Of a stretch of DNA of 64,000 bases, positions 10,488 to 19,231 are shown piece by piece. The notes below the pieces were generated by a model. The model did not search any database and was not told the origin of the DNA. It worked only from the letters and a program-made list of their open reading frames with translations. The stretch lies in NCBI GenBank assembly GCA_050331695.1, contig JBHJGP010000011.1, forward strand, positions 34,763 to 98,762. Reading direction: 5' to 3'. Position 1 is the stretch's first letter. Every line of letters begins with the position of its first letter. The stretch comes from JBHJGP01 sp050331695. GTDB lineage: Bacteria; Pseudomonadota; Alphaproteobacteria; Geminicoccales; Geminicoccaceae. The position numbers and the translations under genes were made by a program.

Positions 10488-12241
10488 CCGGAGCTGTGCC
10501 AACCATTGTCTGCGTGGGCTCTCACGCTATAGCGCTCGCCGAGCGTGTCAGGGTATTATCGGATGAGAGCGATATCGTCTTGTGCGAGGGGAACACGGCG
10601 GAAACCCTGCGGGCCCTGTTCACCCAGGGCCAGCCGATCATCGCCCTTTGCGCGGCGGGTATCGTCATTCGCGCGCTGGCGCCGCTGTTGGGCGACAAGC
10701 ATGTGGAACCGCCGGTGATCAGCCTTTCGGTAGATGGCCGGCACGTGGTGCCGCTTCTCGGCGGGCACCGGGGCGCCAATCAACTGGCCGAGATGCTGGC
10801 TCGCCATCTGGATGGTGAAGCGGCGATCACCACCGCCAGCGACACCATTCTTGACGTGGCGCTCGATCAACCGCCTGACGGCTGGACCTTGAGGAACCAG
10901 GACGCCGCAAAACCCATGATGGCGGCGCTTCTTGCCGGCAAACCAGTAACCGTTTGGCCGGAAAAACCGTCGTGGCTGGCGCCGCTGGATTTGGTGAGTG
11001 TGGCCGGAGCGGATGAAGCCGATCTTTTGGTCGATGTCACGGACCATCCGCAAAAGCCGGTTCTGCAACCGAAAGCCGTCGCGGTCGGTGTCGGCTGCGA
11101 ACGGGGAGCTGCGCCGGAAGAGCTTCTGACCCTTGTCGCCAGCACCCTGAAGCAGCGGAACATCAGCGAGGCGGCCGTGGCCTGCGTTGTTTCCCTCGAT
11201 CTCAAGGCCGATGAGCCGGCTGTACACGAACTGGCGCGATCGTTCGGCGTCGAGGCTCGTTTTTTCGATGCGGAGCGGCTGGAAAAGGAGCGGGCCCGGC
11301 TAGTCCATCCGAGTGAGGTGGTCTTTCGCGAAGTCGGTTGTCACGGGGTCGCCGAGGGAGCGGCACTGGCCGCAGTCGGCCCCGGAGGCCGATTGCTCGT
11401 CGAAAAGCAACGCTCGGCCCGCGCGACCTGCGCCCTTGCCGTCGCCCCCGGACCGATCGAGGTGGCTGAGGTCGGCCGGCCCCGAGGCCGCCTGGCGCTG
11501 GTTGGTATCGGCCCGGGTGATCTTTCCACCATGACGCCGGCGGCCCGAGCGCTGATCAAAAGCAGCGATGAGATCGTCGGATTTGAGCTCTATCTCGATC
11601 TCATCGCCCCGATCGTCGGTACACGGAAGATGCATCCCTTCGCCATCGGCCATGAGCGCGAGCGCTGTTTGTTCGCGCTGGAGCTCGCGGGGCGCGGTGC
11701 CCGTGTGGCACTGATCAGTTCCGGCGATATCGGCATTTACGCCATGGGTGCCCTGGTCATGGAACTGCTTGAGGCCAGCGACGATACAGCCCAACGTCGG
11801 ATCGACCTGGTCACCGCTCCTGGAATATCCGCGATCCAGGCGCTGGCCGCACGCATCGGCGCACCCCTCGGCCACGATTTTTGCCTGATTTCGCTTTCAG
11901 ATCTTCTGACCCCCTGGCCGGCCATCGAAAGGCGTTTGACCGCCGCGGCCGAAGCCGACTTCGTGATCGCGCTCTACAACCCGATCTCGGCGAAACGCCG
12001 GGAAACCTTCGAAACAGCTCTTCGTGTCTTGAAGCGGAAACGACCGGACGAGACCGTTTGTGTGATCGGCCGCAATCTGGGGCGTGAAGGCGAAACCCTG
12101 ACGACGCTCCAACTGGGAGAGCTTGGACCCGACGATGTCGATATGTTGAGCGTGGTCTTGATCGGTAGCAGCGAAACCCGGCTGTTTTCGCTGAATGATC
12201 GACGTTTGGTCTATACGCCTCGAGGATACCGGCTGGGATGA
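10484..12241 (+). CDS. CbiG-CobJ fusion: cobalt-precorrin-5A hydrolase plus precorrin-3B C17-methyltransferase
   Basis: Bifunctional corrin-ring protein of 585 residues. Residues about 5-330 are CbiG-like (VCVGSHAIALAER, PIIALCAAGIVIRALAPLL, VVPLLGGHRGANQLA, and a C-terminal CobE-like part with AVGVGCERGA), which opens the lactone ring of cobalt-precorrin-5A. Residues about 335-585 are CobJ/CbiH (LALVGIGPGDLSTMTPAA, ISSGDIGIYAMG, VTAPGISAIQALAARIGAPLGHDF, FVIALYNPISAKR), which methylates C-17 with ring contraction. The GTG at 10484 gives a four-base overlap with cobI; the frame upstream of that is only a cobI shadow. The fusion is known in some bacteria and ties two consecutive steps together. 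Confidence 0.9.
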   Translation: MTGAVPTIVCVGSHAIALAERVRVLSDESDIVLCEGNTAETLRALFTQGQPIIALCAAGIVIRALAPLLGDKHVEPPVISLSVDGRHVVPLLGGHRGANQLAEMLARHLDGEAAITTASDTILDVALDQPPDGWTLRNQDAAKPMMAALLAGKPVTVWPEKPSWLAPLDLVSVAGADEADLLVDVTDHPQKPVLQPKAVAVGVGCERGAAPEELLTLVASTLKQRNISEAAVACVVSLDLKADEPAVHELARSFGVEARFFDAERLEKERARLVHPSEVVFREVGCHGVAEGAALAAVGPGGRLLVEKQRSARATCALAVAPGPIEVAEVGRPRGRLALVGIGPGDLSTMTPAARALIKSSDEIVGFELYLDLIAPIVGTRKMHPFAIGHERERCLFALELAGRGARVALISSGDIGIYAMGALVMELLEASDDTAQRRIDLVTAPGISAIQALAARIGAPLGHDFCLISLSDLLTPWPAIERRLTAAAEADFVIALYNPISAKRRETFETALRVLKRKRPDETVCVIGRNLGREGETLTTLQLGELGPDDVDMLSVVLIGSSETRLFSLNDRRLVYTPRGYRLG

Positions 12242-12999
12242 CCGTTCATTTCATCGGCGCCGGGCCGGGTGCGCCGGACTTGATCACGGTGCGGGGCCAA
12301 AGGCTGATCCGCGCCTGTCCCGTCATTCTCTATGCGGGTTCCCTGGTGCCCGAAGAAATCCTGGAAGAGGCACGGGCTGATGCCGTTGTCATCGATACAG
12401 CACCCCTTCATCTGGATCAGATCATCGAGCGGATCCTGGAGGCGAACGGTGCCGGTCACGACGTTGCCCGGGTCCATTCGGGCGATCCCTCGCTCTACGG
12501 CGCCATCGCCGAGCAGATACGCCGTCTTGAGGGGCATGGGATCGACTATGACATCGTGCCCGGCGTGCCGGCGTTCGCCGCCGCGGCGGCCGCGCTTGGT
12601 ACCGAACTGACCCTGCCGGGCGTCAGCCAATCAGTCATTCTGACCCGGACAGCTGTTCGGGCGTCGGCGATGCCGGAGCGGGAAACGCTGGCCAATTTTG
12701 CGGCCACCGGCGCGACGCTCGCCATCCATCTGTCAATCAACAATTTGGCGCGGGTGACCCGCGAACTGGCACCGCATTATGGCAGGGACTGTCCGGTCGT
12801 CGTGGCCTACCGGGTTGGCTGGCCCGATGAGTTGTTCGTTCGGGGCACGCTCGCCACCATCCGCGACCGGGTCAAAGCGGAAAACATCACCCGGACGGCC
12901 TTGATCCTGGTGGGCCCTGTTCTGGATCACAAAAGTTTCCATGAGAGCAGGCTCTACGCCGCTGAACACCATCACGTTCTAAGACCGCGGGCGACCTGA
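12238..12999 (+). CDS. cobM: Precorrin-4 C11-methyltransferase
   Basis: SAM-dependent methylase placing the C-11 methyl group on precorrin-4 or cobalt-precorrin-4. The 253 residues include the hallmark N-terminus VHFIGAGPGAPDLITVRG, the VHSGDPSLYGAIAEQ motif, VPGVPAFAAAAAALG and VVAYRVGWPDE. The ATG overlaps the preceding stop by four bases. The 3' end runs about 28 bases into the end of the convergently read cobK, an unusually tight tail-to-tail junction with no room for a terminator. Confidence 0.95.
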   Translation: MTVHFIGAGPGAPDLITVRGQRLIRACPVILYAGSLVPEEILEEARADAVVIDTAPLHLDQIIERILEANGAGHDVARVHSGDPSLYGAIAEQIRRLEGHGIDYDIVPGVPAFAAAAAALGTELTLPGVSQSVILTRTAVRASAMPERETLANFAATGATLAIHLSINNLARVTRELAPHYGRDCPVVVAYRVGWPDELFVRGTLATIRDRVKAENITRTALILVGPVLDHKSFHESRLYAAEHHHVLRPRAT

Positions 13000-13766
13000 T
13001 CGAGCCACGCATGCACTTGCGCCAGATCGGCTACGGTCGGGACCAACCGAGGCGGTGCCGGCCGTCGGATCATCACGACGGGGATCCCGAGGAGGCGCGC
13101 GGCTTCGATCTTGGCGTAAACCTGAGCGCTGCCGCTATTCCTCGTGATGACGACGTCGACCTCGTAAGATCGCATCAGATCCAACTCCGAGGCCACACAG
13201 AAGGGCGGCCGCGCCTCGATCCGAACGCCGTTTGCCGGCATCCTGTCGATCGGTTCGATGCTTCGGACCAAACATCGCCCGGCGCCGCTGGGATCCAGTT
13301 GCCCAAACCCCTTCTGCCCCAGCGTCACCAGCCAGGTCCGGCCGAGCTGGCTAGCGAACGCCGAAGCCTGGGCGACGGTGTCCACCTCATGCCATCGGTC
13401 CCCGGCCTCGGCGAGCCACGGTCGTCTCACGAGCTTGATCGCAGGTGTGCCCGTGACGAAGCTGGCCCGAACGGCGTTGCGGGCGATGCGAACGGCGTAA
13501 GGGTGGGTGGCGTCGATCACCGCGCGAACCAATTGCTCCCGCACGAAAACCGCCATGCGGCGTGCACCACCGAAGCCGCCGACCAGCAGGGTGCCCGGCA
13601 GCGCAAAAGGTTGCGACGTGCTGCCGGCGAGTGACGAGATGAGTTGCCAGCGTCCCTCCGCTTCGATGTTTTGAGCGAGATCTCGTGCCTCCTCGGTTCC
13701 GCCCAAGAGCAGGAGCCGGGGGTCACCAGCCCCGGGCATGGGCACGCTCGTGGCCAAAACGGTCAT
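12972..13766 (-). CDS. cobK: Precorrin-6A (cobalt-precorrin-6A) reductase
   Basis: NAD(P)H-dependent reductase of the corrin macrocycle. The 264 residues show the family start LLLLGGTEEARDLA, DATHPYAVRIARNAV, WLVTLGQKGF, and DVVITRNSGSAQVYAKIEAARLLGIPVVMI near the end. The start is uncertain: ATG at 13766 or ATG at 13742, both overlapping the end of cbiD, which precedes it on the same strand. Convergent with cobM, overlapping it by 28 bases. CobK usually works after CobF in the late-cobalt route or after CbiD in the early-cobalt route; here CbiD is the neighbour. Confidence 0.92.
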   Translation of the reverse strand: MTVLATSVPMPGAGDPRLLLLGGTEEARDLAQNIEAEGRWQLISSLAGSTSQPFALPGTLLVGGFGGARRMAVFVREQLVRAVIDATHPYAVRIARNAVRASFVTGTPAIKLVRRPWLAEAGDRWHEVDTVAQASAFASQLGRTWLVTLGQKGFGQLDPSGAGRCLVRSIEPIDRMPANGVRIEARPPFCVASELDLMRSYEVDVVITRNSGSAQVYAKIEAARLLGIPVVMIRRPAPPRLVPTVADLAQVHAWLDQVARGLRT

Positions 13767-14793
13767 AGACGATCACTTCGATCCGGGTGGCCGGGCCTGT
13801 GACGCGTGACGCCTGGTCCCGCGCTCGTTCGGCTACCGGCAGCGCCAGATTGCCGCCCAAATCATCGGCGATGGCCAACGCTTCGCCGGCGCTTCGGGCC
13901 TGTGTGATGGCCGTGTCTTGCGCGTTTGCCCAGGCACAGATCTGGTCCAGATCCACGCTCGCGCTCCGGGAATGGAGGTCCAGCTTGCCCCCCGCCAGTT
14001 TGGCGAGTTTCGCAAATCCGCCGGCGATGGTGACCATGGGCAGCGGCACCCGACGCAGATACTTCAACAGCCCGCCCGCCATGTCTCCCATCTCGATCAA
14101 CGCCATGTCTTCCATGTCATAGCGCTCGCGAACGGCCCGCTCGGAGGTCGAGCCTGTACTGGCGGCGATATGTTCGATGCCAGAGGCCCAGGCGACGTCG
14201 ATGCCCCGGTGGATGGAATGCAGCCAGGCGGCGCAGGAATAGGGGATGACGACACCGGTGGTGCCCAGAATGGAGAGCCCGCCGACGATGCCGAGCCTCG
14301 GGTTCAGTGTTTGCTGCGCCAGGTCTTCTCCGCCGGGAACGCTGATTTCGATTTCGACATCACCGGGCCGGATCTCCTGGTGGGCGATGTCCCGGACCGC
14401 CTGGATCATCATCTGTCGGGGCACCGGGTTGATCGCCGGCTCGCCCACCGCGAGCGGCAGGCCTGGGCGGGTTATCGTGCCAACGCCGGCGCCGGCCTTG
14501 AACCGGACGCCATGACCAGGCGGCAGGGGTGTCACGTGGCTCACGATCGTGGCGCCGTGGGTCACGTCCGGATCGTCGCCGGCGTCCTTGATGACCGACG
14601 CTCGAGCCCAGCCGTCGCCGAGCAGGGGATCCACGATCTCGAACGTCGCCGTGCCGCCCCGAGGCAAGGCAATCCGCTCCACCGGTGCGAAGCGGCCCGA
14701 GACAAGCGCCCGGAACGCGGCGGCGGTTGCCGCCGTGGCGCACGCGCCGGTGGTCCAGCCGCGTTTCAGCTTGGTTTTGGTGTCCCCGGTCAT
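13723..14793 (-). CDS. cbiD: Cobalt-precorrin-5B C1-methyltransferase
   Basis: Methylates C-1 of cobalt-precorrin-5B; a marker of the early-cobalt pathway, where it replaces CobF. With the ATG at 14793 it has 356 residues. The family start LKRGWTTGACATAATAAA, GVGTITRPGLPLAVGEPAINPVPR, the GGLSILGTTGVV signature and the middle GMDD-less active region typical of CbiD are seen. The frame extends to a TTG at 14826, but those 11 extra residues have no family support. It forms a two-gene minus-strand unit with cobK and is divergent from cobB. Confidence 0.93.
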   Translation of the reverse strand: MTGDTKTKLKRGWTTGACATAATAAAFRALVSGRFAPVERIALPRGGTATFEIVDPLLGDGWARASVIKDAGDDPDVTHGATIVSHVTPLPPGHGVRFKAGAGVGTITRPGLPLAVGEPAINPVPRQMMIQAVRDIAHQEIRPGDVEIEISVPGGEDLAQQTLNPRLGIVGGLSILGTTGVVIPYSCAAWLHSIHRGIDVAWASGIEHIAASTGSTSERAVRERYDMEDMALIEMGDMAGGLLKYLRRVPLPMVTIAGGFAKLAKLAGGKLDLHSRSASVDLDQICAWANAQDTAITQARSAGEALAIADDLGGNLALPVAERARDQASRVTGPATRIEVIVYDRFGHERAHARGW

Positions 14794-14880
14794 CAGACCC
14801 GCTATGTAGCGGAAGCGGCTCGGCAATAGGTCCGAAAAGGTTAAAGTATCGCCGCTCGCGGATAGGTGAGGAACGATGCC

Positions 14881-16215
14881 ATGGCCGCACCCGGCCTGAT
14901 AATCGCGGCGACCGCCTCCGGTCGGGGCAAGACGCTCATCACACTCGGCCTAATAGAGGCCCTGCAGAAACGCAGCCTTCGGGTGGCGAGCTTCAAGGCC
15001 GGGCCCGACTACATCGATCCGGGCTTCCATCGTCTGGCGACCGGCCGGCCGTGTCTCAATTTGGACAGTTGGGCGATGCGCCTGGAAACGCTGGCGGCAC
15101 TCGCTGACGCTTGTCAAACCGGTGCCGATCTGGTGGTCGGCGAGGGCGTCATGGGTCTCTTCGACGGCGCGCCTGATGGCAGCGGCTCCACGGCCGATCT
15201 GGCCGCTTTGTTGGATCTGCCCGTGCTCTTGGTGATCGACTGTAAGGGCATGGGCGCGTCAGCCGCGGCGGTCGCGGAAGGTTTCATCCGCTATCGTGAA
15301 GATGTCGAGGTCGTAGGCATTATTCTCAACCGCTGCGCCGGCGAGCGGCACGCCCAGACCATCATTCGCGCCTGCGACGATCGTTTCTCCACGGTCGTGC
15401 TGGGCTGGCTGCCGGAAAATCCCGAGCTTCGGCTGCCATCGCGCCATCTGGGTCTGGTCCAGGCGACCGAACAAGAAGACCTGCCGACCGTGATCCAAAA
15501 AGCCGCCGATCTGGTGGCAAGCCGTTTGGATTTCGACCGGCTGCTCAAACTGAAGCGCCATTTCGGGCTCAATCTGCACGGGCCTCGGGCGCGGCCGCTG
15601 CCAGCCCTCGGTCAACGGATTGCGATCGCCCAGGATGTCGCCTTCGCCTTTCTCTATCCGGCCATCGTCGAGGGGTGGCGGAACGCGGGCGCCGAGCTCA
15701 GCTTCTTTTCACCTTTGTCCGATCAGGGGCCCGCCAAGGATGCCGATGCGGTGTTTCTGCCGGGCGGCTATCCCGAACTCCACGCGGGCAAACTGAGCAA
15801 CAATCAGGGCTGGCTCGGGGGTCTCAAAGCGGCCAGAGACCGGGGTGCCGCCATCTACGGCGAATGCGGCGGTTTCATGGTCCTGGGCCGGCATCTGGTG
15901 GACGGTGACGGAACCGCCCACCCGATGGCCGGTCTTCTGCCGATTGACACAAGCTTCGCCCAACGCCGGCTCCATCTGGGTTACCGCCAGATGAGCCTGA
16001 CCGGACCTTCCCTTCTGGGATCCAAGGGCGCCCGGTTTCGCGGCCACGAATTCCACTATGCGAGCCGCACGGACGACTTCAGCGCCCCGCCATTGTTCCA
16101 GGTCCGGGATGCCGACGGCCGGGAGCTCGGCGATACCGGCGCGGTGGTCGGTCGGGTCGCCGGCTCGTTCCTGCATCTGATCGACGCCGCGCCGCATCTG
16201 GCCATCGTTCGCTGA
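14881..16215 (+). CDS. cobB: Cobyrinic/hydrogenobyrinic acid a,c-diamide synthase
   Basis: ATP- and glutamine-dependent amidotransferase that amidates the a and c carboxylates of the ring. The N-terminal dethiobiotin-synthetase-like domain starts GLIIAATASGRGKT (P-loop) with FKAGPDYIDPGFH and GEGVMGLFDGA. The C-terminal class I glutaminase-like domain has the nucleophile region YGECGGFMVLG (about residue 330) and a final FLHLIDAAPHL histidine. I take the ATG at 14881 (about 444 residues) behind AGGA rather than the GTG at 14866; either is possible. Called CbiA in the early-cobalt naming. Confidence 0.93.
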   Translation: MAAPGLIIAATASGRGKTLITLGLIEALQKRSLRVASFKAGPDYIDPGFHRLATGRPCLNLDSWAMRLETLAALADACQTGADLVVGEGVMGLFDGAPDGSGSTADLAALLDLPVLLVIDCKGMGASAAAVAEGFIRYREDVEVVGIILNRCAGERHAQTIIRACDDRFSTVVLGWLPENPELRLPSRHLGLVQATEQEDLPTVIQKAADLVASRLDFDRLLKLKRHFGLNLHGPRARPLPALGQRIAIAQDVAFAFLYPAIVEGWRNAGAELSFFSPLSDQGPAKDADAVFLPGGYPELHAGKLSNNQGWLGGLKAARDRGAAIYGECGGFMVLGRHLVDGDGTAHPMAGLLPIDTSFAQRRLHLGYRQMSLTGPSLLGSKGARFRGHEFHYASRTDDFSAPPLFQVRDADGRELGDTGAVVGRVAGSFLHLIDAAPHLAIVR

Positions 16216-16267
16216 GCGAAGCCATGCTACGCCTTAATCCAACGAACGCTTGCCAAGGGAGAGCGAC

Positions 16268-17353
16268 ATGAAAAGAAGGCAGATGATCGGGGCTGCCGGC
16301 GTCACCACGGTGGCCGCGGGCCTGGGAGCGAGATCAGGCCGCGCCCAGGAGACTGTCAAATGGAACATGGTCATGCCCTGGCCGAAAAATACGCCAGGTC
16401 TGGGCATGAACGCCCAGCGCTTCGCCCAGATGGTCCAGGCCATGTCCGGTGGCCGGTTGGAGATCACCGTCTACGGCGCCGGCGAGCTCGTGCCACCGTT
16501 CGAGAGCTTGGACGCGGTCCAAAACGGCACCGCCGATATCGGCCACGGCACACCCTATTTCTGGGTCGGCAAATCCGCAGCGCTCAACTATTTCACCGGC
16601 GTTCCCTTTGGCCTGACGGCTGCGGAGCTCGCCGGCTGGCTCTACAAGGGCGATGGCATGGATCTCTGGCGAGAGACTTATGCCGATTTCAACGTGGTGC
16701 CGTTCTACGCCGGCTCCTCGCGAACACAGGCCGGCGGTTGGTTCAGGAAAGAGATCAAAAGTCTCGACGACCTCAGGGGTCTGAAGTTCCGCATCGCCGG
16801 TCTCGGCGGCGAGGTGATGAAGCGGCTTGGTGTGACCACCGTCCTGATCCCGCCCGGCGAAATCGGGCCCTCGCTTCTTTCCGGTGCGGTTGACGCGGCC
16901 GAATGGGTCGGGCCCTGGAACGATCGCGCCTTCGGTCTCTACAAATCCGCGAAATACTACTATCTGCCGGCCTTCCACGAGCCCGGTCCGGGCCTCGAGG
17001 TGATCGTCAACAAGGACCGGCTCGAGGCCCTGCCAGAGGACCTGCGGGCCATCGTCGAGGCCGCGACCACCGCGCTTGCCATGGAGACGACGGCTGATTT
17101 CACCTTCAACAATATCGAAGCCTTGGATCCGCTGGTGAGCGAGAACGATGTCGAGCTCAGGACCTTCCCCGACGACGTGGTCGTCGAGCTCGGCCGGGTT
17201 ACCCGCGAGGTCTATGACGATCTGGCCGCCACCGACGAGCTCACCGGCAAGATCCACGAGAGTTTCATCAACTATCTGACGAAGGCTAACGCCTATGCCG
17301 AGGTCATGGACCGGCGGATGCTGGCGATGCGCGCGCTTGCCGGCGTGGTCTGA
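16268..17353 (+). CDS. Orphan TRAP transporter substrate-binding protein (DctP family), Tat-type signal
   Basis: Periplasmic solute-binding protein of the tripartite ATP-independent transporter class. The ATG at 16268 opens a twin-arginine signal (MKRRQMIGAAG) ending near an RAQ site at residue 28; the mature part has the TRAP fold marks WNMVMPWPKNTPG, ALNYFTGVPFGL, LRGLKFRIAGLGGEVMKRLG and AAEWVGPWND, as in the 2-oxo-acid/mannitol-type subgroup. Length 361 is normal. No DctQ or DctM membrane partners are nearby, and it stands alone between cobB and cobT. The ligand cannot be read from sequence. An SD (AGGGAG) precedes the ATG. Confidence 0.88.
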   Translation: MKRRQMIGAAGVTTVAAGLGARSGRAQETVKWNMVMPWPKNTPGLGMNAQRFAQMVQAMSGGRLEITVYGAGELVPPFESLDAVQNGTADIGHGTPYFWVGKSAALNYFTGVPFGLTAAELAGWLYKGDGMDLWRETYADFNVVPFYAGSSRTQAGGWFRKEIKSLDDLRGLKFRIAGLGGEVMKRLGVTTVLIPPGEIGPSLLSGAVDAAEWVGPWNDRAFGLYKSAKYYYLPAFHEPGPGLEVIVNKDRLEALPEDLRAIVEAATTALAMETTADFTFNNIEALDPLVSENDVELRTFPDDVVVELGRVTREVYDDLAATDELTGKIHESFINYLTKANAYAEVMDRRMLAMRALAGVV

Positions 17354-17373
17354 TCAGGAAGGCAGTACGGTCA

Positions 17374-18393
17374 TCACTCCGCGCGGTCGCTAACGCCCGC
17401 TTCGTCGAAAGTCGCCATCTGGCGGTGACAGGCGAGGCTAGCGCGGATTAGCGGGATGGCGAGGGCCGCACCGGAGCCCTCGCCGAGCCTCATGCCCAGG
17501 TCCAAGAGCGGCTTTTTGCCAAGTCCTTCCAGTAGCCGGCCGTGGGCCTGCTCGCCTGAGCGATGGGAAGCGAGGCAGTGATCCAGTGCGTTCGGCGCCA
17601 TGGCTTTCAAAACGAGTGCGGCGGCGGAGACAACGAAACCGTCGAGAAGAACCGGCGTTCGCTTGAGCCTCGCGGCCACAATCGCGCCGGCGATTGCTGC
17701 GACCTCTCGCCCGCCCAGACGCTGAAGCAGGGTAACCGCATCAGGCTGATCGGCCGTATGCCTAGTTACGGCACGTTTGACGATTTCGGCTTTGTGCTCG
17801 ATCCCCTCGGCGCCGAGGCCGGTGCCGGCGCCAACCCAAGTTGCGGCGTCCTCATCAGTGATGGCGGCCGCGAGCGCGGCGGCGATGGTCGTGTTGCCGA
17901 TTCCCATCTCGCCCAAGGCCAGCAGGTCGCAGCCTTCGCCAACCGCTTCGATGCCGGCATTGAAGGCGCCACAGAACGCCGCTTCTGTCATGGCGGGCTC
18001 ATCGGTGATATCGCCGGTAGGGTCGTCGAGCTCCAACGAGACGATGCCAAGATCCGCGCCTGCCACCCTGGCGAGCTGATTGATCGCAGCACCGCCGGCC
18101 CTGAAGTTGGCGACCATCTGCGCGGTGACGGTTGCCGGATAGGGTGAGACACCATGGGCGGTGACCCCATGATTGCCGGCGAAGACGAGGATCCGAACTT
18201 GCGATAGATCAGGCGGATAGGCCCGCTGCCAACCGGCGAGCCACGGCGTGATCTCCTCCAACCGCCCAAGGCTGCCTCCGGGCTTGGTAAGCTTTCCCTC
18301 CCGATACAGACAAGCCTGCATGGCGTCGGCGTCGGCTTCAGACAGCGCCGTCAGGAGACGGCGGATATCGTCGCTGGTGTGACACAAATTCAA
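17374..18393 (-). CDS. cobT: Nicotinate-nucleotide--dimethylbenzimidazole phosphoribosyltransferase
   Basis: Makes alpha-ribazole phosphate, the lower-ligand precursor of cobalamin. The family segments are clear: KPGGSLGRLE, VFAGNHGVTAHGVSPYP, the FRAGGAAINQLA stretch, LLALGEMGIGNTTIAAAL, the catalytic-loop GAGTGL, and the C-terminal GMRLGEGSGAALAIPLIRA. The open frame runs on to 19338, antisense to cobS, but that extension is a high-GC shadow. No ATG is available near the family start, so a TTG at 18393 (339 residues, AAAGG about nine bases upstream) is the best start. It is divergent from cobS with almost no intergenic space. Confidence 0.9.
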   Translation of the reverse strand: MNLCHTSDDIRRLLTALSEADADAMQACLYREGKLTKPGGSLGRLEEITPWLAGWQRAYPPDLSQVRILVFAGNHGVTAHGVSPYPATVTAQMVANFRAGGAAINQLARVAGADLGIVSLELDDPTGDITDEPAMTEAAFCGAFNAGIEAVGEGCDLLALGEMGIGNTTIAAALAAAITDEDAATWVGAGTGLGAEGIEHKAEIVKRAVTRHTADQPDAVTLLQRLGGREVAAIAGAIVAARLKRTPVLLDGFVVSAAALVLKAMAPNALDHCLASHRSGEQAHGRLLEGLGKKPLLDLGMRLGEGSGAALAIPLIRASLACHRQMATFDEAGVSDRAE

Positions 18394-18439
18394 CGCATAG
18401 AACCTTTCGCTTCTGGTCCGAGCCCGTGGCGCTGTGTTT

Positions 18440-19174
18440 ATGTTCGAAAGCTTCAAGCTGGCGATTGTTTTCCTTACCCGCCTGCCCATCCGCTTCGCGC
18501 AGACACCGCCGCCGTTCGAGGATTCGCTCGTGTTCTTCCCGCTCGTCGGCGCTCTTATCGGGGCGATCGCCGGTGGGGTGTTCGTGGCCGCGAGCGTGAT
18601 CGGCCTGCCGGGCTGGCCGGCGGCGGTCGCGGCCGTTGCCGCTGGTCTCCTGGTCACAGGAGCGCTCCACGAGGACGGACTGGCGGATACGGTCGATGGC
18701 TGGGGCGCCTCCGAACCGAAGCGCGCCCTGGAGATCATGCGCGACAGCCGGCTCGGCACGTTCGGCGCTCTGGCATTGATGCTCAGTCTCATGACCCGCG
18801 TCGGCTGCCTTTCCACCTTCTGGGATCCGATGAGCCAAATCGTCAGTCTGGTGATGGCGGGAATGGTCTCGCGCACGGCCATGCTCTGCGTCATGGCTAT
18901 CCAGCCGCCGGCACGCGACGAGGGCCTCGGTGCCAGCGCCGGACGGCCTGACGGCGCCAGCATCACGATCGCCGTCGTCGGGGTTCTGGCGTTAGGCCTA
19001 TTCGTCCTCCAGATCGAAGCGTTGGTCGTTGCCGTCACCGCCGCCGCCGTTTTGGGTGGAGCCATGGCCTGGATCAACGAGCGGCGGCTGGGCGGGTTCA
19101 CCGGCGACACCTTGGGTGCCGTCCAGCAGATGGCCGAGATCGGTTGCCTGGTCGGGTTGGTCATCACCGCTTGA
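18440..19174 (+). CDS. cobS: Adenosylcobinamide-GDP ribazoletransferase (cobalamin synthase)
   Basis: Membrane enzyme that joins GDP-cobinamide to alpha-ribazole (phosphate) to complete cobalamin. About 244 residues, with many hydrophobic helices. Family signatures are FLTRLPIRF at the N-terminus, FFPLVGALIG, and the metal-binding GALHEDGLADTVDGWGAS with KRALEIMRDSRLGTFG. Near the C-terminus GGFTGDTLGAVQQMAE is the second conserved site. The start could also be the GTG six bases upstream (18434). It reads away from cobT and is followed by cobA. Confidence 0.94.
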   Translation: MFESFKLAIVFLTRLPIRFAQTPPPFEDSLVFFPLVGALIGAIAGGVFVAASVIGLPGWPAAVAAVAAGLLVTGALHEDGLADTVDGWGASEPKRALEIMRDSRLGTFGALALMLSLMTRVGCLSTFWDPMSQIVSLVMAGMVSRTAMLCVMAIQPPARDEGLGASAGRPDGASITIAVVGVLALGLFVLQIEALVVAVTAAAVLGGAMAWINERRLGGFTGDTLGAVQQMAEIGCLVGLVITA

Positions 19175-19231
19175 CGGGCGGGTTTCGACGCGCTTGGTGC
19201 CAGAGCACAAGGACGGTTGGACGTTTCAAGC

